Numbered from the stretch's first letter, positions 33,013 to 42,330 are shown. The stretch: 57,583 nucleotides of DNA from Lachnospiraceae bacterium (GCA_017962105.1 JAGCVY010000077.1:1-57583); one strand, 5' to 3'. Numbers and translations: made by a program. The notes: a model not told the origin generated them from the sequence alone.

Positions 33013-34409
33013 GGAAAATACGCTCCCGCATCGCCCTCTGCTCCATCGTTCTCGGGCTGTTCCTGATCGGTATTCTGATCCTGTTGAACACCTATCGGCG
33101 GAACGCATCGAAATGGTTCCTCACGGCATACAACCGGCATCTTTATTCGTCTGAAAATGTGCTCCTCACCGGAACCGTCACCGACCGCAACGGAAAGGTG
33201 CTCTCCTACGTATCCGGCGGCGAGCGGTGTTACAATGCGGACGAGACGATCCGCAAAGCGACGCTTCACGTCGTGGGCGACCCCTACGGAAAGATCGGTG
33301 TCTCCGCGCTTGCCACCATGCGTGACGATCTGGTTTCTTTCAAACCTGCGAAAGGCATCGCCTCGGTGGACGAAGCCGGCAATACCGTTGTGCTCTCCAT
33401 CGACGCGGATCTGAATGCGGCTGCCCTGAAGGCTCTCAAGAACCGAAACGGCACCGTCTGTGTATACAATTACAAGACCGGGGAGATTCTCGCTCTTGTC
33501 TCCACACCGACCTACGATCCCGCTGATATCCCCGAGGATCTGGAGGACAATCCGAGTTACTCCGGCGTTTACTTGAACCGCTTTCTCTCCACAACGGCGA
33601 CGCCCGGCTCCGTGCTGAAGCCTCTGATCCTGCAGGCCGCACTGGAAGCCGGCCTCGAGGCCTCGCACCTCGATCCGTCACAGGATGGCCCTCTCACCGA
33701 CTGGAAATACAACTGCAAAGGGATCGTCCGTTTCGGCGACGGCTACGTCAAATGTCCGAAGGTTCACGGCACACAGTCTCTCGGGAAAACCCTTGCAAAC
33801 TCCTGCAACTGCGCCTACGCGGTGCTCGCCGTAAAGCTCGGCCCGGAAACCGTTGCCGAGTGTATGCAGCGCGCCGGCCTGACGGATTCCTATACCGTAG
33901 GAAACATAAAAACCGCCCGAAGCACCTTCCGCTTCAGCGGAATTTACGATTACCAGCTCGGCTACGCCGGCGTGGGTCTGTACCACGACCAGGTAAACCC
34001 CTGCAGTCTTTTAGTGTACTACGCAGCCATTGCAAACGGCGGTACCGCGGCGGTTCCGAACACCGTGAAGGGGGTCTGCGACCGGAAGGGAAATACCATC
34101 CGCACTCCGGATGTGGTTACGACAGACGAACTGATGAAACCGGAAACCGCCGAATATCTTCGAAGCGCCCTCATTGACGACGTCTGCTTAACCTACGGCA
34201 AGGACCGGTTCCCCTGCGGGATCGCCGCCAAATCGGGCACCGTCTCTCAGGCACAAGGTGCCTCCAACTGCTGGTTTGCAGGCTTCACGACCGACGAGGA
34301 CATGCCTTATGCATTTGTCGTCTATCTTGAGCACGGCGGCACGGGAAGCAGCGCGGCGGGCGACGTCGCTGCCGCAGTTCTCAAGGAGCTGGTCAGTTCC
34401 GTCCGATGA
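33009..34409 (+). CDS. Penicillin-binding protein 2-like transpeptidase (short form)
   Basis: 466 residues: a membrane anchor at about 8-28, a reduced pedestal domain (with VTDRNGKVLSYV), then the transpeptidase domain. Catalytic motifs are complete: Ser201 and Lys204 in PGSVLK, Ser265-Cys-Asn267, and Lys408-Ser-Gly-Thr411. It crosslinks peptidoglycan made by the preceding SEDS protein, with which it overlaps by 4 nt. It is shorter than typical PBP2 (about 600), with a small N-terminal module, as in PbpA-type partners. Confidence 0.93.
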   Translation: MRKIRSRIALCSIVLGLFLIGILILLNTYRRNASKWFLTAYNRHLYSSENVLLTGTVTDRNGKVLSYVSGGERCYNADETIRKATLHVVGDPYGKIGVSALATMRDDLVSFKPAKGIASVDEAGNTVVLSIDADLNAAALKALKNRNGTVCVYNYKTGEILALVSTPTYDPADIPEDLEDNPSYSGVYLNRFLSTTATPGSVLKPLILQAALEAGLEASHLDPSQDGPLTDWKYNCKGIVRFGDGYVKCPKVHGTQSLGKTLANSCNCAYAVLAVKLGPETVAECMQRAGLTDSYTVGNIKTARSTFRFSGIYDYQLGYAGVGLYHDQVNPCSLLVYYAAIANGGTAAVPNTVKGVCDRKGNTIRTPDVVTTDELMKPETAEYLRSALIDDVCLTYGKDRFPCGIAAKSGTVSQAQGASNCWFAGFTTDEDMPYAFVVYLEHGGTGSSAAGDVAAAVLKELVSSVR

Positions 34410-34441
34410 CAGTTTGACCGATTAACCAAGCGAACATAGCG

Positions 34442-34490
34442 AAAAAAAGCGGTATGCCGTTTCCCAAGGAAACAGCATACCGCTTTTTTA
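34442..34490. terminator. Bidirectional terminator between pbp and the 34507 gene
   Basis: Long hairpin (about 34448-34484) with arms GCGGTATGC-GTTTCC / GGAAAC-GCATACCGC and one mismatch. It is flanked by seven As on the left and six Ts on the right, so it can end transcription from both convergent genes. Confidence 0.9.
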
Positions 34491-34506
34491 TTATTTATCC
34501 TGACAC

Positions 34507-35634
34507 TTACTTGTCAATATCTTTGTTGCTGCGGATTGTCTTCCAGCTATCCTTTCCCTTGAGGACCAGCTGCCCCAGGGAAAAGGTCAGTTCGTACTGC
34601 TTTTGGTCCATTCCGACCACACACGGATCGTCCGGGTCGACAAAGCATGAAAAGGGATGGATTATGTGAAAATCATCCTTATCCAACTCGAAATCCGGAT
34701 CTCCCGCAAAGAGAGTATATTCCTTGGGGAGTCCGTCTTTCCCGGGTTTCGGGAATGCGGAGAAACACTCATACATCACCCAGCCCTCTTCGGTCGATCT
34801 ATCGCCGCCATAGTCGATCAGACACAGCTCCGTGTTACCGTCGCCGGTGACATCCAGAAACGCTGCCGAAGATCTTCCGTTCCACTCATAGGCGCATCCG
34901 TAGCGCACAATAAAATATCTCTGATCCGGAAGTTCATCCTTCTCATACGTAAGTACCATAAAAACCTGTGCGCCGGTTTTTTCGAACATCCCCTCCGGCG
35001 TTACATCCACGGGGCTAAACAGAACTTCCTGTACGGGAGATGCGGGGCATTCCTCCGGAACATAGCGAACTCTGGCAGGATCCACGCACTTTTCCGGAGT
35101 TCGAATGATCTCGAGAGCCTCCTCCGGGAAAACCCCTCCTTCCGGTGCAGCCTGTGTCTCATACAGATATACGGAACAGCCACCCAAATATGACGAAATA
35201 TAAATGTATTTTCCGTCCAAAGCCGCAACCACCACATGGCTGGTATGCTCTTTATGTACTTTTACCTCGGAATCCGTATCGGAATCATATTCATAATATT
35301 CAGTATTGTATGTTTTTTCAAACCGCTGCAGCTGATATCCGGCCTGCTGCAGGGTATCGATATACGGTTCGATATCTTCCTTGCTGTAAGTCCGATAATG
35401 CCTATCCGGAGTCCACTCCACATGGTCAAAAATTACATATTTGGTCTCTTCCGCTTGCGGCAGCAGAAAATGAGTTGCATCAGCGTCCGCAATGTTGGAA
35501 TAGAAACACTTGGTGTTGTATTCCCTGCTTTGATTTATGAGCCTTACGACTGTCCGAAAAAGCCCCCTTGATAAAAACACTACCGCTACAACCGCCGCAA
35601 CAGCCAACCACCTTCGAACCCATACCTTCTTCAT
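34507..35634 (-). CDS. Membrane-anchored secreted protein, unknown function
   Basis: 375 residues from ATG 35634 (GGGAG upstream). An N-terminal signal anchor (about 10-28, WLAVAAVVAVVFLSRGLF) is followed by an extracellular region. A short FG-GAP-like calcium motif, DVTGDGNTELCLIDYGGD, is present around residue 263. No catalytic motif is recognised. It follows the DUF3137 gene by about 27 nt on the same strand, so it belongs to the LemA/DUF3137 envelope cluster. Base composition is somewhat more AT-rich than neighbouring housekeeping genes. Confidence 0.75.
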   Translation of the reverse strand: MKKVWVRRWLAVAAVVAVVFLSRGLFRTVVRLINQSREYNTKCFYSNIADADATHFLLPQAEETKYVIFDHVEWTPDRHYRTYSKEDIEPYIDTLQQAGYQLQRFEKTYNTEYYEYDSDTDSEVKVHKEHTSHVVVAALDGKYIYISSYLGGCSVYLYETQAAPEGGVFPEEALEIIRTPEKCVDPARVRYVPEECPASPVQEVLFSPVDVTPEGMFEKTGAQVFMVLTYEKDELPDQRYFIVRYGCAYEWNGRSSAAFLDVTGDGNTELCLIDYGGDRSTEEGWVMYECFSAFPKPGKDGLPKEYTLFAGDPDFELDKDDFHIIHPFSCFVDPDDPCVVGMDQKQYELTFSLGQLVLKGKDSWKTIRSNKDIDK

Positions 35635-35661
35635 GGCACTCTCCCTCTGCAATAAGAATTT

Positions 35662-36579
35662 TTATTGCTGCAGCGCCGCTCCGGTCTGGTAAAGTTCACG
35701 ATCCACAAGAAGTCCGGTGATTATGTTCACAATGATCTCCATATCCTGCCGGATATCCGCGATCTGACGATCGAAATTCCCGTTGTTCGGTTTCGACGGT
35801 TCCATGGAGTCCCTGTGGGTATCCACAAGCACATGCAGCGAGTTATTGACATACGCGATCATCATCTTATACGGCAATACTTCCGAGAGACGCATGATCG
35901 CCTGCATGAGAGTCGGTGTCAGCAGATAGAACGCCTCGGAGTCATTCTGACAGAGGCACTGGAAGCGCTTGTTGAATTCCATGTCCTCGGTTTCCAGAAC
36001 ATGTCTCCGCTCTTCCTTCCTCGTAAAGATCCCCTTCTTGCGGTTCGTAAACCCGAAACCCTTCTGGATGATCTGAAGATCCGTCCGGAACGATTTGTTG
36101 GGATTGATCTCCAGCCACTGTCCCCGGAAATACACCGTAGTCGAACTGTTTCCGTCGGAATCCGTGGACGTATCGGCGATGTAGACATCCGCTCTCGTAA
36201 ATGATACGTTATTGTAAACGCCTTTTATGGTATCTTCGCTCCAAAAATCGCTTCCGAAGGACATAATTCCCAAACTTCTGAGATAATCCTTCTGGAAACC
36301 GATCTTCGGAAGGTACTCATACTGCGAAAAATACTCTCTCGCCACACGGTCGATCATCGTTTTCTTGTAGAGTTCCCTGTACTGCTTTCCGAGCTTCGCG
36401 TTGGTCACGAACATGACTATCAACGCAGCCGCACAGATCAACAGTCCGATCCCGAAGAACGGTGTTCCATACAGGAGAATGGTCACTACAACGCCGATAA
36501 CTGCCGCCAGAATACTGAGCCGGTCTCTCTTTTTGATACGGTTGCCAAGGTCCAGCAACTCCTGAAAGGCATCTTCCAT
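35662..36579 (-). CDS. DUF3137-type membrane protein (paralogue 1)
   Basis: 305 residues. Two membrane helices near 22-58 form a hairpin at the N terminus, followed by a large soluble domain. Family-like features shared by all three paralogues here are FTRADVYIAD, RRHVLETEDMEFNKRFQC, DSEAFYLLTP and NNSLHVLV. These match what I know of DUF3137 proteins, often found beside LemA; the role is unknown. GGAGGA precedes ATG 36579. It lies 89 nt from the next paralogue. Confidence 0.8.
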   Translation of the reverse strand: MEDAFQELLDLGNRIKKRDRLSILAAVIGVVVTILLYGTPFFGIGLLICAAALIVMFVTNAKLGKQYRELYKKTMIDRVAREYFSQYEYLPKIGFQKDYLRSLGIMSFGSDFWSEDTIKGVYNNVSFTRADVYIADTSTDSDGNSSTTVYFRGQWLEINPNKSFRTDLQIIQKGFGFTNRKKGIFTRKEERRHVLETEDMEFNKRFQCLCQNDSEAFYLLTPTLMQAIMRLSEVLPYKMMIAYVNNSLHVLVDTHRDSMEPSKPNNGNFDRQIADIRQDMEIIVNIITGLLVDRELYQTGAALQQ

Positions 36580-36668
36580 CGCCTTATTCCTCCGTCGTAC
36601 GCGTTATTCTTACACTTTCTTATTTACTCCCTGCACACAGTGCTGCGCATTTTCGATTAAATATCGTT

Positions 36669-37565
36669 TTATTCGACAAAAACTTTCCGGTCGAGATCCA
36701 GCGTGTCCACGATGACCGTGATCAGTCGAAGCTCGCGTCTTACTTTTTCCACCTCACGCTCCATACTGAGATCTCCGAATACCGGAGGCTCCATATGGTT
36801 CTTCCCGGAATTGATCGCAAAATGCAGCCGGTTCTTCACAAATCCGACCATGAAATCGCAACCGAACTCGCTCTTCAACAGGAGCAGCATCTCCATAACG
36901 CGAGGGGTCAACAGGTAAAACGCCTCCGAGTCCAGCTGGCAGTTGCATTCAAAGCTCTGGTTGAACTCCATATTTTCCGTCTCAAAGGAATGTCTGCGCT
37001 CATCGGCCCTCGTGAAGAAGCGCCCCTTCTTTTTGTTCGAATAGTGGAATCCCTTCGTCATGATCTGCAGATCCGTGACGAATTTCTTGTTGTAGGCAAA
37101 TGACAGCCAGGTTCCCAGCAGATACACGATCGTGTATCCTCCCTTGCCGGTGCTCACATACTGAGCAATATACATGTCGGCACGGCGGAAATCCACGCCC
37201 TTGTAAGTACCGGCTACCGTGTCCTCGCTCTTGTAGATGTTGCCGAGGCTCATAAGGCCGGTCTCCTTGATCTCCGAGCTTTGGAATCCCATGTCCGGAA
37301 TATAATGATACCGGTCAAACATTCCTTCCGCCGCAGATTTCACTACAGTCTCTTTGTAACTTTCCTTATATCCTTTCAGCTGTTTGTAAAACAGCCACCA
37401 CACAAGCCCCGCGGGAATCATGGCAGCCAGCAGCAGAAACGGATTGATGCTGTACGCTGCATAGACCCCGAAAAATAAACCGCCAAACGTCAGAACGATG
37501 GCTACCAGAGCATAAAGCCGAACGCTGTTCTGCTTCTGCTCGACTTCTCCCCAGTTTGTTCTCAT
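36669..37565 (-). CDS. DUF3137-type membrane protein (paralogue 2)
   Basis: 298 residues from ATG 37565 (AAAGGA upstream; longer in-frame extension unsupported). N-terminal membrane hairpin (about 16-55), then the soluble domain with FRRADMYIAQ, RRHSFETENMEFNQSFEC, DSEAFYLLTP and KNRLHFAIN. It is closest to paralogue 1 in architecture. It is downstream of lemA, separated by a hairpin (37660-37695) whose T tract faces the other strand. Confidence 0.8.
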   Translation of the reverse strand: MRTNWGEVEQKQNSVRLYALVAIVLTFGGLFFGVYAAYSINPFLLLAAMIPAGLVWWLFYKQLKGYKESYKETVVKSAAEGMFDRYHYIPDMGFQSSEIKETGLMSLGNIYKSEDTVAGTYKGVDFRRADMYIAQYVSTGKGGYTIVYLLGTWLSFAYNKKFVTDLQIMTKGFHYSNKKKGRFFTRADERRHSFETENMEFNQSFECNCQLDSEAFYLLTPRVMEMLLLLKSEFGCDFMVGFVKNRLHFAINSGKNHMEPPVFGDLSMEREVEKVRRELRLITVIVDTLDLDRKVFVE

Positions 37566-37704
37566 CAATTGTATTCCTTTCACGCAGCTCCCCGGGGATT
37601 TCACGCCGACATTCGTCAACGGACCCGGTACGCTGCGCAATGCTTTCCTCTTTTGTACAATCGTTCAGCCCCCGCAGACGCGAAGGCTGAACGATTTTTG
37701 TTCC

Positions 37705-38322
37705 TTAGATCGTGATGTTCACATTCACGTCAGCACGCTTGCTGTCCTCTGCCTGGAAGAACTCTTCCTGCGTGATGCCTGCCATACCTGCAACGATGCT
37801 GGTAGGGAAGGAAACGATCTTGCGGTTCAAAAGCGACACATTGCTGTTGTAAGCTCTGCGCGCACCCTGAAGATGCTCTTCCACATCCATGATCGCAACC
37901 TGCAGCTGGCGGAAGTTCTCGTTTGCATGCAGCTGCGGATAATTCTCCGCGAGGAAGTTCAGTTCCTTCGCTGCCTGTGTCATAGCCTCGGACGCTTTGT
38001 TGCGCTCGGTCATGCTCATGCCGCTGCGAAGCTTGATCGCTTCGAGGATGGTAGCTTTCTCAAAGGTCGCATAGGACTTTGCAACATCTACCATCTTGGT
38101 AAGAACATCGTACCGCTTGGTAAGCGCTACGTCGATTCCGGAGACAGCCTCCCGGATTTTAACCTTTGTCTGACGAAGACCGTTGAGAGTCGAAATATAC
38201 CAAATCAGTAACACAAAAACGATTGCACCGATGATAACTCCTACCATTGCGGCCCCGTCTAACGCGTTGATCATTAAATATCTTGTCATAATATTTTCCC
38301 GTGCGGCCCACTCGGTCAACAC
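37705..38322 (-). CDS. lemA: LemA family protein
   Basis: 205 residues. A short N-terminal membrane segment (about 26-44) precedes a helical bundle. Conserved LemA stretches include LTKRYDVLTKMVDVAKSYA, AKELNFLAENYPQLHANENF and RRAYNSNVSLLNRKI. A GTG start at 38322 is chosen because a perfect AAAGGAGG lies 6 nt upstream; the ATG 33 nt later has only a weak SD. It lies among DUF3137 paralogues, a recurrent association suggesting an envelope-linked role. Confidence 0.9.
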   Translation of the reverse strand: MLTEWAARENIMTRYLMINALDGAAMVGVIIGAIVFVLLIWYISTLNGLRQTKVKIREAVSGIDVALTKRYDVLTKMVDVAKSYATFEKATILEAIKLRSGMSMTERNKASEAMTQAAKELNFLAENYPQLHANENFRQLQVAIMDVEEHLQGARRAYNSNVSLLNRKIVSFPTSIVAGMAGITQEEFFQAEDSKRADVNVNITI

Positions 38323-38345
38323 GGTTCCTCCTTTCGATTTGCGCC

Positions 38346-38354
38346 ATTATACCA
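38346..38354 (-). promoter_or_regulatory. Extended -10 promoter of lemA
   Basis: TGGTATAAT on the minus strand, with TATAAT at 38346-38351, 23 nt before the GTG start. No convincing -35. An AT-rich palindrome cluster lies 40-60 nt upstream. Confidence 0.6.
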
Positions 38355-38390
38355 CATGTAAATTTGATTTACCATATCTTTGAGTACGAT

Positions 38391-38409
38391 TTAACAAATT
38401 GTTAACAAT
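38391..38409. repeat. Overlapping AT-rich palindromes upstream of lemA
   Basis: TTAACAA-A-TTGTTAA (38391-38405) is a perfect dyad and overlaps a second perfect palindrome ATTGTTAACAAT (38398-38409). It sits between the DUF3137 paralogue 3 stop and the lemA promoter and could be an operator. Confidence 0.5.
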
Positions 38410-38420
38410 TGATTAGACTT

Positions 38421-39374
38421 CTAATTCTCTTCCTGTATACAAGCTTCCAGCAGTTCGGAGTTTCCGGAAATCTCCTCGAACTCGCTCCGCATGTCCGCGA
38501 TATCGGCTTTGATATCAATCTCCTCGTCCCCATCGAAATCGAAGTGCGGAGTATCCCGCAGAACAAAGACATGAAGTTCATTTTTCCGGAAGAAAAATGT
38601 CACAAACGGTTTACCGGCATGGGCTTCCTTCTCGTAGACGACGGTGAGGTCGTTCATGACCGGTGGCGTCAGCACGTAGAACGCTTCACTCCCGTTGTCG
38701 CAGGCGCAGAAGAATTTTCCGTTAAATTCCATATCCTCGGTCTCAAACTCCTCATAAGCGCCGTCGAAGAAGAACAGGTTGCGCTGTTCCCACGACTGCA
38801 CTACGAGGGGCTCCCGGATCTTTTTCACGGTTTTGTAGACGGTCCAGGCGTAATACTTTTCATTTTCCTTACCGTATCGATTGTACCCGGTATCGTTTTT
38901 CGACGGTTTGTGCAGCGTCACATCCGCCCTCCGGAACCGCGCTCCGCCGAAGCAGACTCCCTCGATCTGATTGGTGAGAAGAACCTCCTCGGACAGACCG
39001 ACCCGGAGGACATCCATAATATCCTCCGCACGCAGGGCATCTTCCTCCGCCGTCTTTTCACACTCCGCAAGAATCCCGTCCGCAGCGTACTGCAGACAGC
39101 GGATCCGCAATTTGCTGAGGATCTCTTCCTTCTCGTCACCGACGGCGATGGCACGGTAAGCCGCAATGATTGCCGCCGGAATACAGAGCACGACGAATGC
39201 GATGGCCCCTCCGGAAGGCATTTTTTCAGTCAGACCCGCAACAGCAGCGATCATCGCGATCAGGAAAGCGCCGAGCGCGGCACCCCACCACGTCATCGCC
39301 AACGCTTTTTTCTCACCGGAAACCATGCTTAAGTATTCGATGTAATCCCAACTGTCTTCCCTTTTGTCGCTCAT
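38421..39374 (-). CDS. DUF3137-type membrane protein (divergent paralogue 3)
   Basis: 317 residues from ATG 39374 (GGGGGGAG upstream), overlapping the queH stop by 4 nt. Two membrane helices near 27-68 are followed by the soluble domain. Shared marks are FRRADVTL, FETEDMEFNGKFFCAC, GSEAFYVLTPPVMNDL and KNELHVFV. It is more divergent than the other two. The C terminus is acidic (DFDGDEEIDIKADI). Confidence 0.78.
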   Translation of the reverse strand: MSDKREDSWDYIEYLSMVSGEKKALAMTWWGAALGAFLIAMIAAVAGLTEKMPSGGAIAFVVLCIPAAIIAAYRAIAVGDEKEEILSKLRIRCLQYAADGILAECEKTAEEDALRAEDIMDVLRVGLSEEVLLTNQIEGVCFGGARFRRADVTLHKPSKNDTGYNRYGKENEKYYAWTVYKTVKKIREPLVVQSWEQRNLFFFDGAYEEFETEDMEFNGKFFCACDNGSEAFYVLTPPVMNDLTVVYEKEAHAGKPFVTFFFRKNELHVFVLRDTPHFDFDGDEEIDIKADIADMRSEFEEISGNSELLEACIQEEN

Positions 39375-40048
39375 GCTCCCCCCTGCACCGGCTGGTCCCG
39401 CTGCTCCCGCAGCAGTGCGTCTCTCTTGGAAAATGCGCATCCGCAATAGTTCTGGCGGTACAGCCCGTACACCTCGGAAAGCCGCACGGATTCCGCATAA
39501 CCGCCCTTCTTCTTAAAATCGGAGGCGAGATACTTCGGCGCCCTGCCTTCTTCCTCTGCTGTGATCAATGCCTCCGCCTCCTCCCCGATCCGGTTGAGAA
39601 GCGCCGCATCCTTCTGGGGACTGATGGTCAAGGTCGTCGCAAAATACTCCGCTCCTTTTTCCGCAGCCATCCTCGCGGTGTACTGAAGCCTCTGCCGGAA
39701 GCACGCCTCACAGCGCTTTCCCCGCTCAGGCTCATTCTCAAGCCCCTTTGCAACCTCGTAGAATTCTTCGGGACGGTACTCCGGAACGATAACCTCCACC
39801 GGATACTTTACCGGCAGCTCGCGCACAAGCCTGCGAAGCTCCTCCGCCCGCTTGTCAAACTCCTTCTGCTCGGTGATGTTCGGATTGTAGTAACAGATCG
39901 TCACATGGAAATGATCCGCCAGGACCGTCAGCACATAACTGCTGCACGGCGCGCAGCACGCATGAAGAAGCAAGGTCGGCACATGATCTCCTGCGTCGAC
40001 CTTTGCAAGCAATTCCTCCAGCTCTCTTTGGTAGTTTCTTTGGTTCAT
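39371..40048 (-). CDS. queH: Epoxyqueuosine reductase QueH
   Basis: Last step of queuosine biosynthesis in tRNA, non-QueG type. 225 residues. Cys motifs include LHACCAPCSSY, GKRCEACFRQRL and NYCGCAF, which ligate the iron-sulfur cluster and second metal site. It follows hisC by 6 nt. Its start lacks a good SD, suggesting coupled translation from hisC. Confidence 0.93.
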   Translation of the reverse strand: MNQRNYQRELEELLAKVDAGDHVPTLLLHACCAPCSSYVLTVLADHFHVTICYYNPNITEQKEFDKRAEELRRLVRELPVKYPVEVIVPEYRPEEFYEVAKGLENEPERGKRCEACFRQRLQYTARMAAEKGAEYFATTLTISPQKDAALLNRIGEEAEALITAEEEGRAPKYLASDFKKKGGYAESVRLSEVYGLYRQNYCGCAFSKRDALLREQRDQPVQGGA

Positions 40049-40054
40049 AACATA

Positions 40055-41113
40055 TTAATACGCAGTCAGGATCTCCGTAAGCGCGGCAATCAACGTTTCC
40101 ATCTCCGCATCGGTTCCCACGGTGATCCGAAGGTAATTATCGATGCGGGGCTTGTTCCAGTAGCGGACGAAAATGTCCCGTTTCTTGAGCTCCTCGAAGA
40201 TTACCTTGGCAGGCACACGGTTGTGCGTCGCAAAATAAAAGTTCGTCGCGGAAGGAAGAATCGTAAAGCCCAGCGCCTCCAGGCGCGGCTTAAACGCCTC
40301 TCTCGTGGCGATGACCGCCGCAGTGGTCTTCTTCATATACGCTGCATCCCGCATCGCAGCCGCACCGGCCTGGATCATCGGCGTGCTCATCGTATAGGAA
40401 TTGTATGCGAACTTTACCGCCTTGATGGCGTCGATCAGCGCCTTCGAGCCCATCGCAAAGCCGACACGCATGCCGGCACCGCTTCTGGATTTTGAGTAGG
40501 TCTGCACGACCAGAAGGTTATCGAACTCCGAAATCATCGGAAGAACGCTCTCCCCGCCGAAGTCAATGTAAGCCTCGTCGATGATGACCACCGAATCCCG
40601 GTTTGCCTCAAGGATCCCGCGGATCGCTTCCGTCGGAAGCGCCACGGAAGTCGGGGCGTTCGGGTTCGCGATCACGATGCCGCCATTTTCCGTCTTATAA
40701 TCCTCCGGATTGATCCGGAAGTCCTCCGTCAGCGGAATCTGACGGTACGGAATGCGGAACAGCTCCGCCCAGACATCGTAGAAGGAATATGTGATGTCCG
40801 GAAACAGCACGGGCTTGTCGCTCGCGAAAAATGTCAAAAACGACATGCCGAGCACATCGTCCGAACCGACGCCGACGAAAACCTGATCCGCCGGAACGCC
40901 GTACACATCGGAGATTGCGTTCACAAGCTCCGCGGCCGTCGGGTCCGGATATTTCCGGAATGCCGCACCGTCGGCCGCCTGCAGAACAGCAACCGCTGCC
41001 GGCGACGGCGGGTACGGATTTTCATTGGTATTCAATTTGATCACAGGGCGCTGCGGCTGTTCCCCCGGAACGTACGGAACGACGCGGCGCACATTATCCT
41101 GCCAGTTTCCCAT
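40055..41113 (-). CDS. hisC: Histidinol-phosphate aminotransferase
   Basis: PLP-dependent, 352 residues. LNTNENPYPPSP at the N terminus is the HisC signature, and the PLP lysine lies in VVQTYSKSRSGAGMRVGFAM. It transfers an amino group in histidine synthesis, though HisC-like enzymes can also act on aromatic substrates. No other his gene is in the window. It is 29 nt downstream of another class I/II aminotransferase gene. Confidence 0.9.
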   Translation of the reverse strand: MGNWQDNVRRVVPYVPGEQPQRPVIKLNTNENPYPPSPAAVAVLQAADGAAFRKYPDPTAAELVNAISDVYGVPADQVFVGVGSDDVLGMSFLTFFASDKPVLFPDITYSFYDVWAELFRIPYRQIPLTEDFRINPEDYKTENGGIVIANPNAPTSVALPTEAIRGILEANRDSVVIIDEAYIDFGGESVLPMISEFDNLLVVQTYSKSRSGAGMRVGFAMGSKALIDAIKAVKFAYNSYTMSTPMIQAGAAAMRDAAYMKKTTAAVIATREAFKPRLEALGFTILPSATNFYFATHNRVPAKVIFEELKKRDIFVRYWNKPRIDNYLRITVGTDAEMETLIAALTEILTAY

Positions 41114-41142
41114 ATTTCCACACTTTCATAGTCTCATAGTTT

Positions 41143-42330
41143 TTACAGTCCGTACTCCTGTGCAAGAGCCTTGAAGCCCGGAAGGGACCGCTCGATCATG
41201 TCGTAGGACACGCAGTACGCAAGGCGCACATAGCCCGGTCCGCCGAAGCCCGTGCCGGCCACCATCAGGATGTGATACTTCTTGGCAGCCGCGACAAATG
41301 CCTTATCGTCACCGTCCGGTGCCTTCACGAACAGATAGAACGCACCCTGGGGCTTGATACAGGAGAAGCCGTACTCGCGGAGCTTGTTGTACAAAAGCTC
41401 GCGGTTTCTGTTGTAGATTTCCACGTCGACCTTCGCATCGAGGCAGCGTCCCACGGTCTTCTGGATCAGGGACGGAGCGTTCACGAAGCCGAGCACGCGG
41501 TTCGCAGCCGAAGCGCCCGGGATGATCTCATCCGCGTCGTCCAACTCGTCTGGGAGCACCAGGTAACCGATGCGCTCGCCCGGAAGGGAAAGGGACTTAC
41601 TGTAGGAGTACCCGACCACCGTGTTGTGGTAGTACTTCGTCAGATACGGAACCGTCACTCCGTCATAGACCAGCTCGCGGTACGGTTCGTCGGAGATCAG
41701 ATAGATGCTGGTGCCGTACTCCGCTTCCTTCGCACGCAGAACATCCGCGATGCTTACGATGACATCCTCGGAATACACAACGCCGGTAGGGTTGTTGGGG
41801 GTGTTCACAATGAGGGCCTTGGTCTTAGGGGTGATCACGGAAGCAAGCACCTCGGGAACCGGAAGGAACGTATCCGGATCCGTAGCCGCCGTAACCAAAA
41901 CGCCGCCCACGTTTCTCACGTAGTTGCGGTACTCTCCGAAGAACGGCGAGAAGGTGATGACCTCGTCACCGGCGTTCACCAACGTCTTCAGGATGACATT
42001 CAAACCGCCGGCAGCGCCTACGGTCATCAGAATATTTTTCGCGGAAAATGCGGTGCCGAACTCCTTGTTGAGATGCTCCGCGATCGCGCCGCGCACATCC
42101 TCAAAGCCCGCATTGTTCATATAGCCGTGCAGCACGTTCTCGTTCTCGTGGGCAACAATGTCCAATAATGTCTCGCGGATCTCCGTCGGCGGAACCACGC
42201 TGGGGTTGCCGAGGCTGTAATCGTAGACATTTTCCCTTCCGAACTCCTTCGCCATCTTCGCGCCTTCCTCAAACATCGCGCGGATTGCAGAGCCGTTTCT
42301 GTTAAGATCGAGAATCATGGAATTAATCAT
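41143..42330 (-). CDS. Class I/II pyridoxal phosphate aminotransferase (aspartate aminotransferase-like)
   Basis: 395 residues with AAAGGAG before ATG 42330. Visible are NPNNPTGVVY-type binding (NTPNNPTGVVYS), ISDEPYRELVYDG and the PLP lysine in YSYSKSLSLPGERIGY, and a C-terminal Arg in YVRLAYCVS. It belongs to the broad AspB/AlaT group. Exact amino-donor specificity cannot be read. It is the first gene of a unit running into hisC and queH. Confidence 0.9.
   Translation of the reverse strand: MINSMILDLNRNGSAIRAMFEEGAKMAKEFGRENVYDYSLGNPSVVPPTEIRETLLDIVAHENENVLHGYMNNAGFEDVRGAIAEHLNKEFGTAFSAKNILMTVGAAGGLNVILKTLVNAGDEVITFSPFFGEYRNYVRNVGGVLVTAATDPDTFLPVPEVLASVITPKTKALIVNTPNNPTGVVYSEDVIVSIADVLRAKEAEYGTSIYLISDEPYRELVYDGVTVPYLTKYYHNTVVGYSYSKSLSLPGERIGYLVLPDELDDADEIIPGASAANRVLGFVNAPSLIQKTVGRCLDAKVDVEIYNRNRELLYNKLREYGFSCIKPQGAFYLFVKAPDGDDKAFVAAAKKYHILMVAGTGFGGPGYVRLAYCVSYDMIERSLPGFKALAQEYGL

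Noticed and set aside
37660-37699. Terminator between lemA and DUF3137 paralogue 2
   Set aside because: The 11-bp hairpin is perfect, but its T tract is on the plus strand, where no gene ends; on the minus strand it lacks a T run, so it is not a terminator of lemA.
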